DNA of 46,614 nt from an uncultured Bacteroidales bacterium (lineage in GTDB: Bacteria > Bacteroidota > Bacteroidia > Bacteroidales > Paludibacteraceae), in contig CACZZL010000018.1 of assembly GCA_902785605.1 (NCBI GenBank), forward strand, positions 1 through 46,614, in the 5' to 3' direction. The notes beneath the pieces were generated by a model. That model worked only from the letters and a program-made list of their open reading frames with translations. It did no database searches and was not told the DNA's origin. The position numbers were made by a program, and so were the translations under genes. Below are positions 17,401 through 25,787 of the stretch, in pieces. Position 1 is the stretch's first letter. Each line of letters begins with the position of its first letter.

Positions 17401-17618
17401 TACGAAAACTCCAACTCGTCTCCGACCTTGGCCTCGATCGAGTAGTTACCGTCGAAGTCGGTAATGGTACCGACTGTCGTTCCTTTGACAAGTACACTGG
17501 CTCCGATCAGCGGACCATCCGCGTCTTCCACCGTACCCGTCACTACGTTTTGTGCGAAGGCTGTAGCACTTGTGATAAGCGCTACACAGCACAGCACAAT
17601 TTTCCAATAGTGTTTCAT
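14466..17618 (-). CDS. susC: SusC/RagA family TonB-dependent outer-membrane transporter
   Basis: 1050 aa with a cleavable signal peptide (ending ATAFAQ). A carboxypeptidase-regulatory-like domain follows at about 25-100 (GTVEDADGPLIGASVLVKG), then the plug (residues about 110-230) with LYVIDGVPLDNTNFG and SMSVLKGPAAAALYGSRAS. The rest is a 22-strand barrel ending in the aromatic RSYGMNFNIKF. It imports oligosaccharides across the outer membrane using TonB energy, with SusD as lid. The protein is at the expected length and intact. It sits third in the operon, 27 bp after GH5. No separate promoter box was found in that gap. Confidence 0.97.
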   Translation of the reverse strand: MKHYWKIVLCCVALITSATAFAQNVVTGTVEDADGPLIGASVLVKGTTVGTITDFDGNYSIEAKVGDELEFSYMGYTTQTIQVTGNTINVTMSENTEVLSEVVVTAMGIKRDRKALGYEVGEVKGDELVKAKETNVVNSLAGRVSGLVVQGTAGGASGSTRVMLRGTTEMTGNNQPLYVIDGVPLDNTNFGSAGTEGGYDLGDGISSINPDDIESMSVLKGPAAAALYGSRASHGVILITTKKANTGEAKWGVEYNGTITFDSQLSKWDNVQQVYGMGSDGQYNIDAVSNTNKSWGPKADAGLMLRYFDGQEHPFQIIPNNTANFFELGLTANNTAVISMNTGKTGIRFTYSDMRNKDILPNSKMSRNTLNLRANTSLGPVDLDFSVNFTHEDVKNRPALGDDKSNVGKNLMTLATTYDQAWLKNYETAEGEYQNWNGMDPYNVNPYWDINKNKNQSYKDLLRMNGKIVYNIIPQLKIQATVGAELNRFEFSDFKYPTTPGFESGRLQNSYFNNRMINAELLGIYSDTWGDFDLTATAGANVYNVNNRTTVNTGTDMGIREVIAMSSFEDQSVEEATYNKRIVSVFGSVNLGWRHMLYLDATVRGDKSSTLASGKNLYVYPSVSGSWVFSELIKSNRKVLPYGKLRLSWAEVGSDTDPYQLALRYGKSQFGYSGYTIGYVYGNTVPNADLKPTRTRSWEAGFETKWCNQRISLDFTFYHQTSRDQIIGMATSPTSGYDYRMINAGAILNQGFEITFGSRLVQTKDFTWDLNINWSKNNNKVLSLTEGTTELELAKATWCNVYVSAREGEEYGSICGPALARNADGRVIVDATTGLPTFTTENKVLGNAQWDWTGGLSTTLRWRMLTLTALFDVKVGADIFSMSERSAYETGKAKETLAGRAEWYASEEARRAAGVTDINAWRASGNANGYVVDGVIDNGDGTYSENTICINPEDYWYEVSRKSPELFIYDNSYIKCRELTLSLDFPKEWLDKKGIVKHVGISFVARNPFIVWKNIKDIDPDAQYNTSGLGLEYGSLPSRRSYGMNFNIKF

Positions 17619-17644
17619 AGGATTGTGTTGTTATATAAAAAAAA

Positions 17645-18886
17645 TTAATGCGAACTCTCGGGAGCCGAGTCGTAGATCGACTGCAGGGTGTAGCTCGGGT
17701 CGTTGTTCTCCCAGCTGTCCACCATGGCGCGAACGGCTTGTTCACCGTTGCCGATAAACTTACCGGTTCGATGGTCAATCACGCCGAAGCCGTCATTACC
17801 GGCTTTGCTGTTACCGTTGTCCCAATAGAGCGCGGACATACGGCGGTCACGCATGGCTTTGCAGATATAACGGAAATAATAGAGACGGAAGGCTTCGTCC
17901 TCCTTGCCGGCACGGCGTACGGCACCGAACTCACCGAAATAAACGGGGATACCGCGACGTACGTACATGTTGAACAGACGGTTGAGCATACCTACATACG
18001 CCTCTTCGCCGACTCCTTCGACGACATCGACACCTGTATGTCCCCACTCCTGTACAGCAGCTGATCCGGCAAAATCCCACGGGTCGTAGCTGTGTACGGC
18101 AACCATCAGTCGGTTCTCTGCCTCATCGGTCGGCAGCACGAGGTTCTCTACGGTCAGATCCGGGTTGCATACATATCCCGGAACGCCGATGTAACGATGG
18201 CTGTTCTCGCCTCCGGCAGCGCGGATCGCATCCACACAAACCTGATTCCACTCATTGAGCACACGGTATTGAGCCCCGCCGTCGGTACGGTTGTCACCGC
18301 CTCCCCAGCCGCCGTCCTGGATCTCGTTCAAGGTCTCGAAGACCAGCCATTCACCGGCGTATTTGAACCGTTGTGCGATCTGCAACCAGACCATGGTCAA
18401 CTCCTGTTTGGTGCGTTGGTTCACCTCTTCATCTTTGACGGCAGCCGGCAGGTCTAACCAGTGGTAACCCTTACTCGGCGTGTCTGCCGCACCGAATCCG
18501 TCGTGATGGATGTTGATGATCACGATCAGACCCGCTTTGTGCGCCATCTCGACTAACTCGGCCACGCGGTCCATCCATCCTTTCTCGATGGTATAGGTCG
18601 GTGCATTGCCGATATGACCCATCCATGTGACAGGAATACGAACGGACTTAAAACCGGCTTTGGCTACGCCGTTGAAAGTCTGCTGCGTAGCCGCTTTGTT
18701 GCCCCAACCTTCTTCGTACGAGCACCCGTTGTAGTGCGCGTCCATTTGGTTGCCGAGGTTCCAACCGATACCCATGGACATACAGAACTGTACGGCCTCG
18801 TTGTCCATCGGGCGTTGTTTCTTTTCTTGCGCGGTCATAACCATACCGGTCATCAGCGCCAGAATGCAAACGAATAATTTTTTCAT
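17645..18886 (-). CDS. GH5 endo-beta-1,4-glucanase
   Basis: 413 aa with a signal peptide (MKKLFVCILALMTGMVMTAQ). The GH5 barrel is clear: GIGWNLGNQMDA after strand 1, SVRIPVTW, VIINIHHDG, the acid/base in FETLNEIQDGG (Glu188), HSYDPWDF, the nucleophile in VYFGEFGAV (Glu319) and ALYWDNG near the end. The retaining enzyme cleaves internal beta-1,4-glucosidic bonds. The signal peptide has no clear lipobox cysteine (the cysteine at residue 7 is too early), so a periplasmic or secreted location is likely. It lies between the GH94 and susC genes in the same operon. Subfamily cannot be fixed by eye. Confidence 0.95.
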   Translation of the reverse strand: MKKLFVCILALMTGMVMTAQEKKQRPMDNEAVQFCMSMGIGWNLGNQMDAHYNGCSYEEGWGNKAATQQTFNGVAKAGFKSVRIPVTWMGHIGNAPTYTIEKGWMDRVAELVEMAHKAGLIVIINIHHDGFGAADTPSKGYHWLDLPAAVKDEEVNQRTKQELTMVWLQIAQRFKYAGEWLVFETLNEIQDGGWGGGDNRTDGGAQYRVLNEWNQVCVDAIRAAGGENSHRYIGVPGYVCNPDLTVENLVLPTDEAENRLMVAVHSYDPWDFAGSAAVQEWGHTGVDVVEGVGEEAYVGMLNRLFNMYVRRGIPVYFGEFGAVRRAGKEDEAFRLYYFRYICKAMRDRRMSALYWDNGNSKAGNDGFGVIDHRTGKFIGNGEQAVRAMVDSWENNDPSYTLQSIYDSAPESSH

Positions 18887-18930
18887 ACAATTTAAGGGTT
18901 AAATGAATAAATAAACGGTTCTTTGTCAAA

Positions 18931-21399
18931 TTACAAGATGACGGTCACCTCGTGTCGGCCCGGTGCGTACGGCAGCATGGTCGGTTGATCCGGCGTCTGC
19001 TTGCCGTTCGGGTTTTGGACCGTGATCACATATTCCGCATCGCGCCATCTGCGCGTCACGGTGTATTCTTTCAGATCCGCAGGGATACAGGGGTTGATAC
19101 GCAGTCCCTCGTAGGTCGGCTGAATACCGAGGATGTGTTGGGAGATGACGAGCCAGTTCCATGCGGCTGTACCGGTGAGCCAGCTGTTCTTACCCTCACC
19201 CGGTTTGGCAGCCTCTTTGCCGGCTACCATTTGGCAATAAACGTACGGCTCCACTTTGTGCAGATCCTGGTCCTTGATCCATGCCGGAGCGATCTTCTTG
19301 TACAGCGTCCAGGCGTCGTTTCCGCGGCCGGCTTCGGTCTGCGCGATGATGACCCAGGGGTTGTTGTGGCAGAAGATACCGCCGTTCTCTTTGTAACCGG
19401 CAGGGTAGGTCGATTGTTCACCCAACTCGATATGATAGGTCGTGTATGCCGGATAATTGAGCACCATTCCGTGTTCGCTGTCCAGCAGTTTGGCTGCGCT
19501 GTCCAGTGCTTTCTCCGGCATGCCCAGTTCGGCACCGATGCGTGCCATTCCGCACCATCCCTGGCTCTCAATGAAGATCTGTCCTTCCTCGTTCTCGTGC
19601 GAACCGACTTTATGGCCGTAGTAGTCATAGGCGCGCAGGTACCACTCACCGTCCCAACCGAATTGCTCAACGGCCTTGCACATCTTCTCGATCTCGGCTT
19701 CTACATTCGCCATTTCGTCCATTCGTCCTTTCGCCTTTAGCAGATCTACGAATTGGCGTCCACAATAGACAAACAAGCCGGCGATCATGAGCGATTCGGC
19801 CTTGCTGCCTTCGTTCTTGTTACCCGTTGTCTGGAACGACTCGTTCGGATCCATGGAGAAGCAGTTGAGGTTGAGGCAGTCGTTCCAGTCCGCACGACCG
19901 ATCAGCGGCAGTCCGTGAGGGCCTACGTTGTTGACTACGTGGTTGAACGAGATACGCAAGTGCTCCATCAGGCTCACTTCGCTACCCGGTTCGTTGTCCC
20001 AGGGAACCATCTCATCCAGGATGCCGAAATCACCGGTCTCGCGGATATACGCGGTTGTACCGAAGATGATCCACATCGGGTCGTCGTTGAAACCGCCGCC
20101 GATATCGTTGTTACCGCGTTTGGTGAGCGGCTGGTACTGGTGGTAGCAACCACCGTCAGGGAATTGGGTCGAAGCGATGTCGATGATACGTTGGCGGGCA
20201 CGGGACGGGATCTGGTGTACGAAACCGACGAGGTCCTGGTTGGAGTCACGGAAACCCATACCACGACCGACACCCGACTCGAAGAAGGATGCCGAACGGC
20301 TCATACAGAACGTGATCATACACTGGTACTGGTTCCAGATGTTCACCATGCGGTTCAGACGCTCATCGTCACTCTCGACGTGGTACTTGCTCAACAGTTC
20401 ATCCCACAGCGCGTTCAGTTCGGCAAAAGCAGCCTCTACGGCTTCCACCGTTGCAAAACGCTCCAATATCGCGTGCGCATGTTCCTTGTTGATTATATGA
20501 TGATCGAGCTCACCTAAGGAAGTTGAAAGTTGAAAGTTGAAAGTTGAAAGTGAACCTTCTTTCTCAAATTTCTTATCCTGCTCGTTCTCTGCATAACCCA
20601 GCACGAAGATGAAATCGCGGCTCTCACCGGCTTTCAGTTCAACCTCGATATAATGGCTGGCAATCGGACTCCAGCCGTGTGCGAGGCTGTCTGCTGAATG
20701 CTGATTGCTGACAGCTGATGGCTCCGAAAGGTCGTTGTACAAGCCTACGAACGACTCACGGTCGGTGTCGTATCCGTTGACCGGACAGTTGACACTGTAA
20801 TAAGCGTAGTGGTCACGACGCTCCTTGTACTCGGTCTTGTGATAGATAGCGGTCCATTTACCACGCTCAATCTCCACTTCACCCGTCGAGAGGTTACGTT
20901 GGAAATTCTCACCGTCGGTTGCTGCGTTCCACAGACACCACTCGGCGTACGAGAACAGTTTGAGACGCTTGGTCTCGTTGGACTCATTGGTCAGGGTAAG
21001 ACGTTGAATCTCCGCCTTCACGCCCAGCGGCACAAAGTACAACACGCTCGCGCGTACCTTATTCTTCACGCCCGTGATACGCGTGTAGTTCAGACCATGA
21101 CGGCACTCGTAGCTGTCCAACTCCGTCTTGCACGGTTTCCATCCCGGGTTCCATACCGTGTTGCCGTCCACTACGTAGAAATAGCGGCCTACACTGTCCA
21201 TCGGTACGCTGTTGTAACGGTACCGGGTGATGCGGCGGAACTTGGCGTCCTTGTAGAAATTATATCCGCCACCGGTGTTGGAAATCAATCCGAAGAAATC
21301 TTCGTTACCCAGATAGTTAATCCACGGAAACGGAGTCCGCGGGTTGGTGATGACATACTCACGATTTGCGTCATCAAAATGTCCGTATTCTTGTGCCAT
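18931..21399 (-). CDS. GH94 cellobiose phosphorylase
   Basis: 822 aa and no signal peptide, so cytosolic. The N-terminal beta-sandwich begins YGHFDDANREYVITNPRTP; the (alpha/alpha)6 barrel carries the catalytic aspartate in GRADWNDCLNLN near residue 502 and the GVGRGMGFRDSNQD segment typical of cellobiose phosphorylase. The enzyme splits cellobiose with phosphate into glucose 1-phosphate and glucose, saving ATP. It is the first gene of the operon, with a promoter at 21425-21432, divergent from araC. Two heptamer-repeat tracts are embedded in frame: one encoding SAVSNQHSADSLA (about 225-237) and one encoding LSTFNFQLST (about 283-293). From memory, the latter looks like an insertion between the usual 'QDKKFE' and 'INKEHA' segments. 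Confidence 0.95.
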   Translation of the reverse strand: MAQEYGHFDDANREYVITNPRTPFPWINYLGNEDFFGLISNTGGGYNFYKDAKFRRITRYRYNSVPMDSVGRYFYVVDGNTVWNPGWKPCKTELDSYECRHGLNYTRITGVKNKVRASVLYFVPLGVKAEIQRLTLTNESNETKRLKLFSYAEWCLWNAATDGENFQRNLSTGEVEIERGKWTAIYHKTEYKERRDHYAYYSVNCPVNGYDTDRESFVGLYNDLSEPSAVSNQHSADSLAHGWSPIASHYIEVELKAGESRDFIFVLGYAENEQDKKFEKEGSLSTFNFQLSTSLGELDHHIINKEHAHAILERFATVEAVEAAFAELNALWDELLSKYHVESDDERLNRMVNIWNQYQCMITFCMSRSASFFESGVGRGMGFRDSNQDLVGFVHQIPSRARQRIIDIASTQFPDGGCYHQYQPLTKRGNNDIGGGFNDDPMWIIFGTTAYIRETGDFGILDEMVPWDNEPGSEVSLMEHLRISFNHVVNNVGPHGLPLIGRADWNDCLNLNCFSMDPNESFQTTGNKNEGSKAESLMIAGLFVYCGRQFVDLLKAKGRMDEMANVEAEIEKMCKAVEQFGWDGEWYLRAYDYYGHKVGSHENEEGQIFIESQGWCGMARIGAELGMPEKALDSAAKLLDSEHGMVLNYPAYTTYHIELGEQSTYPAGYKENGGIFCHNNPWVIIAQTEAGRGNDAWTLYKKIAPAWIKDQDLHKVEPYVYCQMVAGKEAAKPGEGKNSWLTGTAAWNWLVISQHILGIQPTYEGLRINPCIPADLKEYTVTRRWRDAEYVITVQNPNGKQTPDQPTMLPYAPGRHEVTVIL
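20519..20551. repeat. Heptamer repeat GAAAGTT inside the GH94 gene
   Basis: Three exact GAAAGTT units with partial units on both sides, in frame, encoding LSTFNFQLST in the phosphorylase. Confidence 0.9.
20689..20723. repeat. Degenerate heptamer repeat inside the GH94 gene
   Basis: Five units of form G(A/T)xxGCT: GTCTGCT, GAATGCT, GATTGCT, GACAGCT, GATGGCT. A similar tract occurs in iorA at 30492-30526. Confidence 0.8.
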
Positions 21400-21424
21400 A
21401 GAAACAATAATTCAAAATACGCTG

Positions 21425-21432
21425 CAAAATTA
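21425..21432 (-). promoter_or_regulatory. Promoter -7 box of the glucan operon
   Basis: TAATTTTG on the minus strand, 25 bp before the GH94 ATG. Twenty bases upstream is TTAG rather than TTTG, so the -33 is weak, as expected for an activator-dependent promoter. Confidence 0.6.
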
Positions 21433-21506
21433 CTGCTTTTTTTTGACCCGTACTAATACTTTTCCGACCGAAAATAAGCATATTTTGTTAAAATTGTAAA
21501 ATAGAG

Positions 21507-21538
21507 TTTGCAAATATGGAAAAATTGTATTAACTTTG
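21507..21538 (+). promoter_or_regulatory. Consensus promoter of the AraC-type regulator gene
   Basis: TTTG (21507-21510), 20 bp, TAACTTTG (21531-21538), 30 bp before the ATG at 21569. It is divergent from the GH94 promoter, with about 75 bp between the two -33 regions. No clear operator repeat was found in that stretch by eye. Confidence 0.85.
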
Positions 21539-21568
21539 CAGCGAAATTGAATATAATGTCGTTTTGCT

Positions 21569-22426
21569 ATGCGCGAATCGTTTACGGAAATCACCCGGCT
21601 GGAACCTCTGGATATCTTCTATGTCGGCGAGCGTCACAAGACGTATTTTGAGTACCCGGCTCATTGTCACGAGGTATATGAGTTGAACTTTGTGGAGAAT
21701 GCCGCCGGAGCGACCCGCACCATCGGGGACAGCCATGAGACCATCAGTAACCTGGACCTGGTGCTCATGACCGGCAGCAAGTTGGTACATGTCTGGGAAC
21801 AAGGCACTTGTCCGTTGCAGGACATCTATGAGATCACCATTCATATTGACCCGGATGCGTTCAACGGTTCGTTCATGAGCAAACGCGCTTTCTTCTCCAT
21901 TCGCCGAATGCTGGAGCGGGCTCAACGCGGTCTCGCTTTTCCGGAACCGGCGATTCAGATCTTACGCGAAGACATCGTCAACCTGGCGCATAGCAATGAG
22001 AGTTTTGCGTCTGTTATCCGGCTGTGGAACCTGCTGTACCGCCTGTCGCTGGTCGAAGACGCACGGGAGTTGTCCTCTTCTTCGTTCGTCGATGTGCGGG
22101 AAGATAACGAGGATGAACGGGTGCACAAAGTGCGAGAGTACATCGCGGAGCACTATATGCAGGATATCTCCATTCAGGAGCTGGCGGACATGTGTTGTAT
22201 GAACGCAGACGCTTTCTCGCGCTTCTTCAAGAACAAAACAGGCCGTACTCCGAACCGGTTCATCATTGATTACCGGCTCGGTATCGCGGCCCGTATGCTG
22301 CTGACTTCGCAGTTGTCCGTAGCGCAGATCGGCTACTCCTGCGGGTTCAATACGCTCAGCCATTTCAACCGCTTGTTCCGCGAATCGAAAGGTTGTACCC
22401 CGTCTGAATTCAGGGAGCGGTTCTGA
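21569..22426 (+). CDS. AraC-family transcriptional regulator
   Basis: 285 aa. The N-terminal half is a cupin-type sensor (HCHEVYELNFVENAAG and VLMTGSKLVHVWEQG). The C-terminal hundred residues hold two helix-turn-helix units: DISIQELADMCCMNADAFSRF, which continues into FFKNKTGRTPNRFI, and LSVAQIGYSCGFNTLSHFNR with FRESKGCTPSEFR. Such proteins bind a sugar or other small ligand and activate nearby operons. It is divergent from the GH94-to-GH9 operon and is the likely regulator of that operon, in place of the hybrid two-component or SusR regulators common in such loci. The fusion gene downstream begins 46 bp later without an obvious promoter and may be co-transcribed. Confidence 0.93.
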   Translation: MRESFTEITRLEPLDIFYVGERHKTYFEYPAHCHEVYELNFVENAAGATRTIGDSHETISNLDLVLMTGSKLVHVWEQGTCPLQDIYEITIHIDPDAFNGSFMSKRAFFSIRRMLERAQRGLAFPEPAIQILREDIVNLAHSNESFASVIRLWNLLYRLSLVEDARELSSSSFVDVREDNEDERVHKVREYIAEHYMQDISIQELADMCCMNADAFSRFFKNKTGRTPNRFIIDYRLGIAARMLLTSQLSVAQIGYSCGFNTLSHFNRLFRESKGCTPSEFRERF

Positions 22427-22472
22427 TTGGTACACTTTTTGTTGTCAAAATTGGGATTAATAACAGGACATC

Positions 22473-25088
22473 ATGGATACTTATCATTTCAGAAAACAGA
22501 TACGCCGTTTGCCCGGCAAAGTGATACATACTATTCCGCTGCCCGAACCGCAGGTGACGGACGGTTTGGGGGCCCGTAGTCAGATCGGTCAATTATGTAA
22601 AGCGTACGGATACGAACAAGTGCTGTTGGTGACAGACCGGACGCTGAGTTCGTTGGGCTATGACCGGGCGGTCACGGCCTCCTTGGAGGAGGCGCATGTC
22701 GCTTATTCGGTGTTTAACGATATCCACACCGAACCGACGATTGCGATCATCGAAGCCGGTCGTCAGCAGGCTTTGGACACCCATGCGCAGGCCATCATTG
22801 CCTTGGGCGGCGGGTCGGTGATGGACAGTTGTAAAATGATTGCCGCCGGTGTGCGTATGCCGCATCTGCCGGTCAAAGCGCTGCTGCTTAAGTTCCTGCC
22901 GGTACCCGGTGAGACCCTGCCGCTCATCATGGTGCCGTCGACGGCCGGAACGGGTGCAGAACTGACGGTAGGCGCGGTGGTGACCAACGAGCAAGGGACC
23001 AAGAGTTCGACGGTGCTCATCGGTCTGAACGTGGTCCATGTGGTGCACGACAGTGAACTCACGATCCATGCGCCGAAGGCGGTGACGGTGGCGTGCGGTA
23101 TCGATGCGCTCAGTCATTGTATCGAAGGTGCGGTGAGCGATGTGGATGTGAGTGAAGAAGACATGCGCATGTCCATGGAAGGCGTCAAACTGATCCTGCA
23201 CAACCTGCCGATCGTGCTGCGCGAACCCGATAACAACGAGGCGCGGCTGGCTATGTGCAAAGCAGCTATGTACGGCGGAAATGCGATCAACACCCAGTTG
23301 GCAGGCTACGTGCACGCTTTCGCACACAGCATAGGTGCCAAGTACCACCTCTCGCACGGACAAGCTATCTCGCTGATGCTGTTGCCGGTGCTGGAGTTCC
23401 AGAAAGAGGCGTGCCAAGACCAATACAACGCCCTGGCGCAGTACTGCGGGGTAGGTGATTTTCTGCAGGCCGTGCGGAACCTGATGCACGAGGTGGGAAT
23501 GGATTCTATCGAATCGCCCGTCCGTGCTTGCGACCATGAGGAACTGATTCCGATGATCGCGGCGGACTCCATCAATTACTCCGCGCCGGTTACGTTGAGC
23601 AACGAGGATATCAAAGCGGTGCTGGACCAAATCACCAATTACCAATTACCAATCACCAATCAAGAATCGCAGATTCGCGAGATCGTTGCGGCGCAGCGCC
23701 GTTTCTTCCGTACCGGTGAGACCCTGCCGGTTGCGTGGCGTATCAAGCAACTCAAGCGACTCAAAGCGGCTGTCATTGCCCATCAGCAGGAGTTCATTGA
23801 TGCGTTGGCAGCGGATTTGGGACGCAGCGAAGTGGAGGCGTATCTGTGTGACGTGGGACCGATCATCGTGGAGATCAACGAGATGATCAGCGGGCTCAGA
23901 CGTTGGTCGCGCCCCGAAAGACACTGGAGCGGACTGATGTGTTTCCCGAGTCTGGTGACGAAAGTGTACAAGATGCCGTACGGCGTGTCGCTGGTCATCA
24001 GTCCGTTCAATTTCCCGATATTGCTGACCATCGGTGTCGTGGCTGCGGCTATGTGCGGTGGTAACACGGTGGTGATCAAGTCCAGTTCCAAATCGGCCGC
24101 TTCGACGGCAGCGCTCAAGAAATTCTTTGCGGAGGTGTTCCCGCCCGAGTACATCACGCTCATTGACGGCGGACACGACATCGCGGATATCTGTCTGGCA
24201 CAACGGTTTGATAAGATCTTCTACACCGGTTCGCCGGCTGTGGGTAAACATGTGTTGACCGAAGCGGCCAAGCACCTCACGCCGGTGGCGCTCGAGTTAG
24301 GCGGGGAGACGGGTAACTGGTGCGTGGTGCGTAAGGATGCGGACCTGAAGGATGCGGCGCGTAAGATTGCGTTCTTCAAACTCCTCAACGCCGGACAGAT
24401 CTGTATTAACATCAACCAGATCGCGGTGGCCGAAGAAGTGGCAGACGCGTTCTTGAAGGAACTGAAGGCTGCTTTCATTGCCCAGATTGGAGAGGTCAGT
24501 GACAGAGACGGAAAAGCTAAGCTCTCGCCCGAATATCCTCACCTGATCACCCGTGCGGCCTATGACAAGTGCGCCAAGGAGGCGGATGCGTACCGCGACC
24601 GCATTGTGTTCGGTGGAGTGGGAGATCCGGAGAGCCGTCAGTACGCACCGACGATTATTTATCCGGTTGATGCGAACGAACCCATCGTGCAGCATGAGCT
24701 GTTCTGCCCGCTGCTGCCGGTTGTGCCGTTCAAGGATGCAGAAGTGGATGCGCTGATGGACATCATCGCCGAGCGCGAGCACCCGCTGGCCATGTACCTG
24801 TTCACGAGCGATAGGAAGTGGGCGAACCGCGTGATGCAGACCCAGCAGTTCGGTGGCGGGTGCATCAACGAGGTGTGCATCCACATGATGGTCAAAGGGG
24901 TACCGTTCAACGGCACCGGTCACTCGGGCATGGGCGCGTACCACGGTGAGTGGGGATTCCGCGAGTTCACCCACCCGCAGACGGTGCTGCGCGGACACAC
25001 CCTGTTCAACCTTCCGCTACGCGAACACCCGTATAGCGGAGAGGCCGGACAAAAGAAAATGAAGTTGCTGCGGCTCTTCGAGCGTTAA
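22473..25088 (+). CDS. Fusion of iron-dependent alcohol dehydrogenase (N) and aldehyde dehydrogenase (C)
   Basis: 871 aa. Residues 1-385 form a group III iron alcohol dehydrogenase: ALGGGSVMDSCK (111-121), PSTAGTGAE (155-163) and metal histidines in HAFAHSIGAKYHLSHGQ. Residues about 400-871 form a class-3-like aldehyde dehydrogenase with SPFNFPILL, LELGGETGNW and catalytic cysteine in NAGQICIN (about 644). The order is opposite to AdhE, which has ALDH first. The two halves meet exactly at a heptamer-repeat tract (23631-23665) encoding ITNYQLPITNQES, as if two adjacent genes became joined through it. Together they could interconvert an aldehyde with its alcohol and acid. The substrate is unknown. 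No cofactor-A site of the AdhE kind is evident. Confidence 0.88.
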   Translation: MDTYHFRKQIRRLPGKVIHTIPLPEPQVTDGLGARSQIGQLCKAYGYEQVLLVTDRTLSSLGYDRAVTASLEEAHVAYSVFNDIHTEPTIAIIEAGRQQALDTHAQAIIALGGGSVMDSCKMIAAGVRMPHLPVKALLLKFLPVPGETLPLIMVPSTAGTGAELTVGAVVTNEQGTKSSTVLIGLNVVHVVHDSELTIHAPKAVTVACGIDALSHCIEGAVSDVDVSEEDMRMSMEGVKLILHNLPIVLREPDNNEARLAMCKAAMYGGNAINTQLAGYVHAFAHSIGAKYHLSHGQAISLMLLPVLEFQKEACQDQYNALAQYCGVGDFLQAVRNLMHEVGMDSIESPVRACDHEELIPMIAADSINYSAPVTLSNEDIKAVLDQITNYQLPITNQESQIREIVAAQRRFFRTGETLPVAWRIKQLKRLKAAVIAHQQEFIDALAADLGRSEVEAYLCDVGPIIVEINEMISGLRRWSRPERHWSGLMCFPSLVTKVYKMPYGVSLVISPFNFPILLTIGVVAAAMCGGNTVVIKSSSKSAASTAALKKFFAEVFPPEYITLIDGGHDIADICLAQRFDKIFYTGSPAVGKHVLTEAAKHLTPVALELGGETGNWCVVRKDADLKDAARKIAFFKLLNAGQICININQIAVAEEVADAFLKELKAAFIAQIGEVSDRDGKAKLSPEYPHLITRAAYDKCAKEADAYRDRIVFGGVGDPESRQYAPTIIYPVDANEPIVQHELFCPLLPVVPFKDAEVDALMDIIAEREHPLAMYLFTSDRKWANRVMQTQQFGGGCINEVCIHMMVKGVPFNGTGHSGMGAYHGEWGFREFTHPQTVLRGHTLFNLPLREHPYSGEAGQKKMKLLRLFER
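23631..23665. repeat. Heptamer repeat at the ADH-ALDH fusion seam
   Basis: Five units: ATCACCA, ATTACCA, ATTACCA, ATCACCA, ATCAAGA. They are in frame and form the inter-domain linker. Confidence 0.9.
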
Positions 25089-25096
25089 CGAGCCGA

Positions 25097-25744
25097 TTAG
25101 TGCTCCATGCTGCGAATATAGTTGAGGATGATGTTAACGGCATCGTCCTCTTTTATTTCGTCCATGTTAAGCACGAGGTCGTAGTTACGTGTGTCGTAAC
25201 GCGACGTACGGGCGTACTTGTTGACGTAGTTCTCACGCATGCGATCGATCTTCTCGATGGTCATACGCGCTTCTTCGCGTGACATGTTCTGTTTCTGCGC
25301 CACACGTGCAACACGGCTGAGCATAGAAGCCTGAATGAGTATGCTCAGGTGGTTCGGGTGATCCCGGAACACATAGAAACCGCTACGGCCGGCAATGACG
25401 CACGACTCCGCTTTGGCGATTGTTTTCAGGATCTCCGTCTCGGTGCGGAACACCTCTTCCGTCTCCAGGATTTCCTGCTCGCTGCCCATCTTCGTGACAA
25501 AGAATGTGTCTTCGTTCGTAGGACCGGTTAAGGTGCGTTTGAGATCAGCCCACCAGCCTTGTTCGCGACCTTTCAGCTGCTCGATCTGCTCTGCGGTAAG
25601 CTGATACTTCTCCTGCAGTGCCTGGATGAGGGCTTTGTCATAGTATTCGACACCCAGCTTTTCAGCTAACTTGCGGCCTACCGTGCGTCCGCCGCTACCT
25701 AATTCACGATTGATCGTGATAACAAATGGATTGTTCGTATTCAT
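25097..25744 (-). CDS. Cytidylate kinase-like family protein
   Basis: 215 aa. The P-loop region is ITINRELGSGGRTVGRKLAE near residue 10, followed by EYYDKALIQ, then VIAGRSGFYVFRDHPN and a basic lid segment (ARVAQKQNMSREEA) before a conserved RENYVNKY. This is the cytidylate_kin2 group, P-loop kinases with shorter and different NMP-binding regions from Cmk, whose substrates are mostly unproved. It ends the ior operon and its stop faces the ADH-ALDH stop with 8 bp between, leaving no room for a normal terminator. A small-molecule kinase role is inferred from the fold only. Confidence 0.85.
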   Translation of the reverse strand: MNTNNPFVITINRELGSGGRTVGRKLAEKLGVEYYDKALIQALQEKYQLTAEQIEQLKGREQGWWADLKRTLTGPTNEDTFFVTKMGSEQEILETEEVFRTETEILKTIAKAESCVIAGRSGFYVFRDHPNHLSILIQASMLSRVARVAQKQNMSREEARMTIEKIDRMRENYVNKYARTSRYDTRNYDLVLNMDEIKEDDAVNIILNYIRSMEH

Positions 25745-25787
25745 AGTGTATGTATGATTTCTGTGTTTAGAAGATTATTTTGGTATT

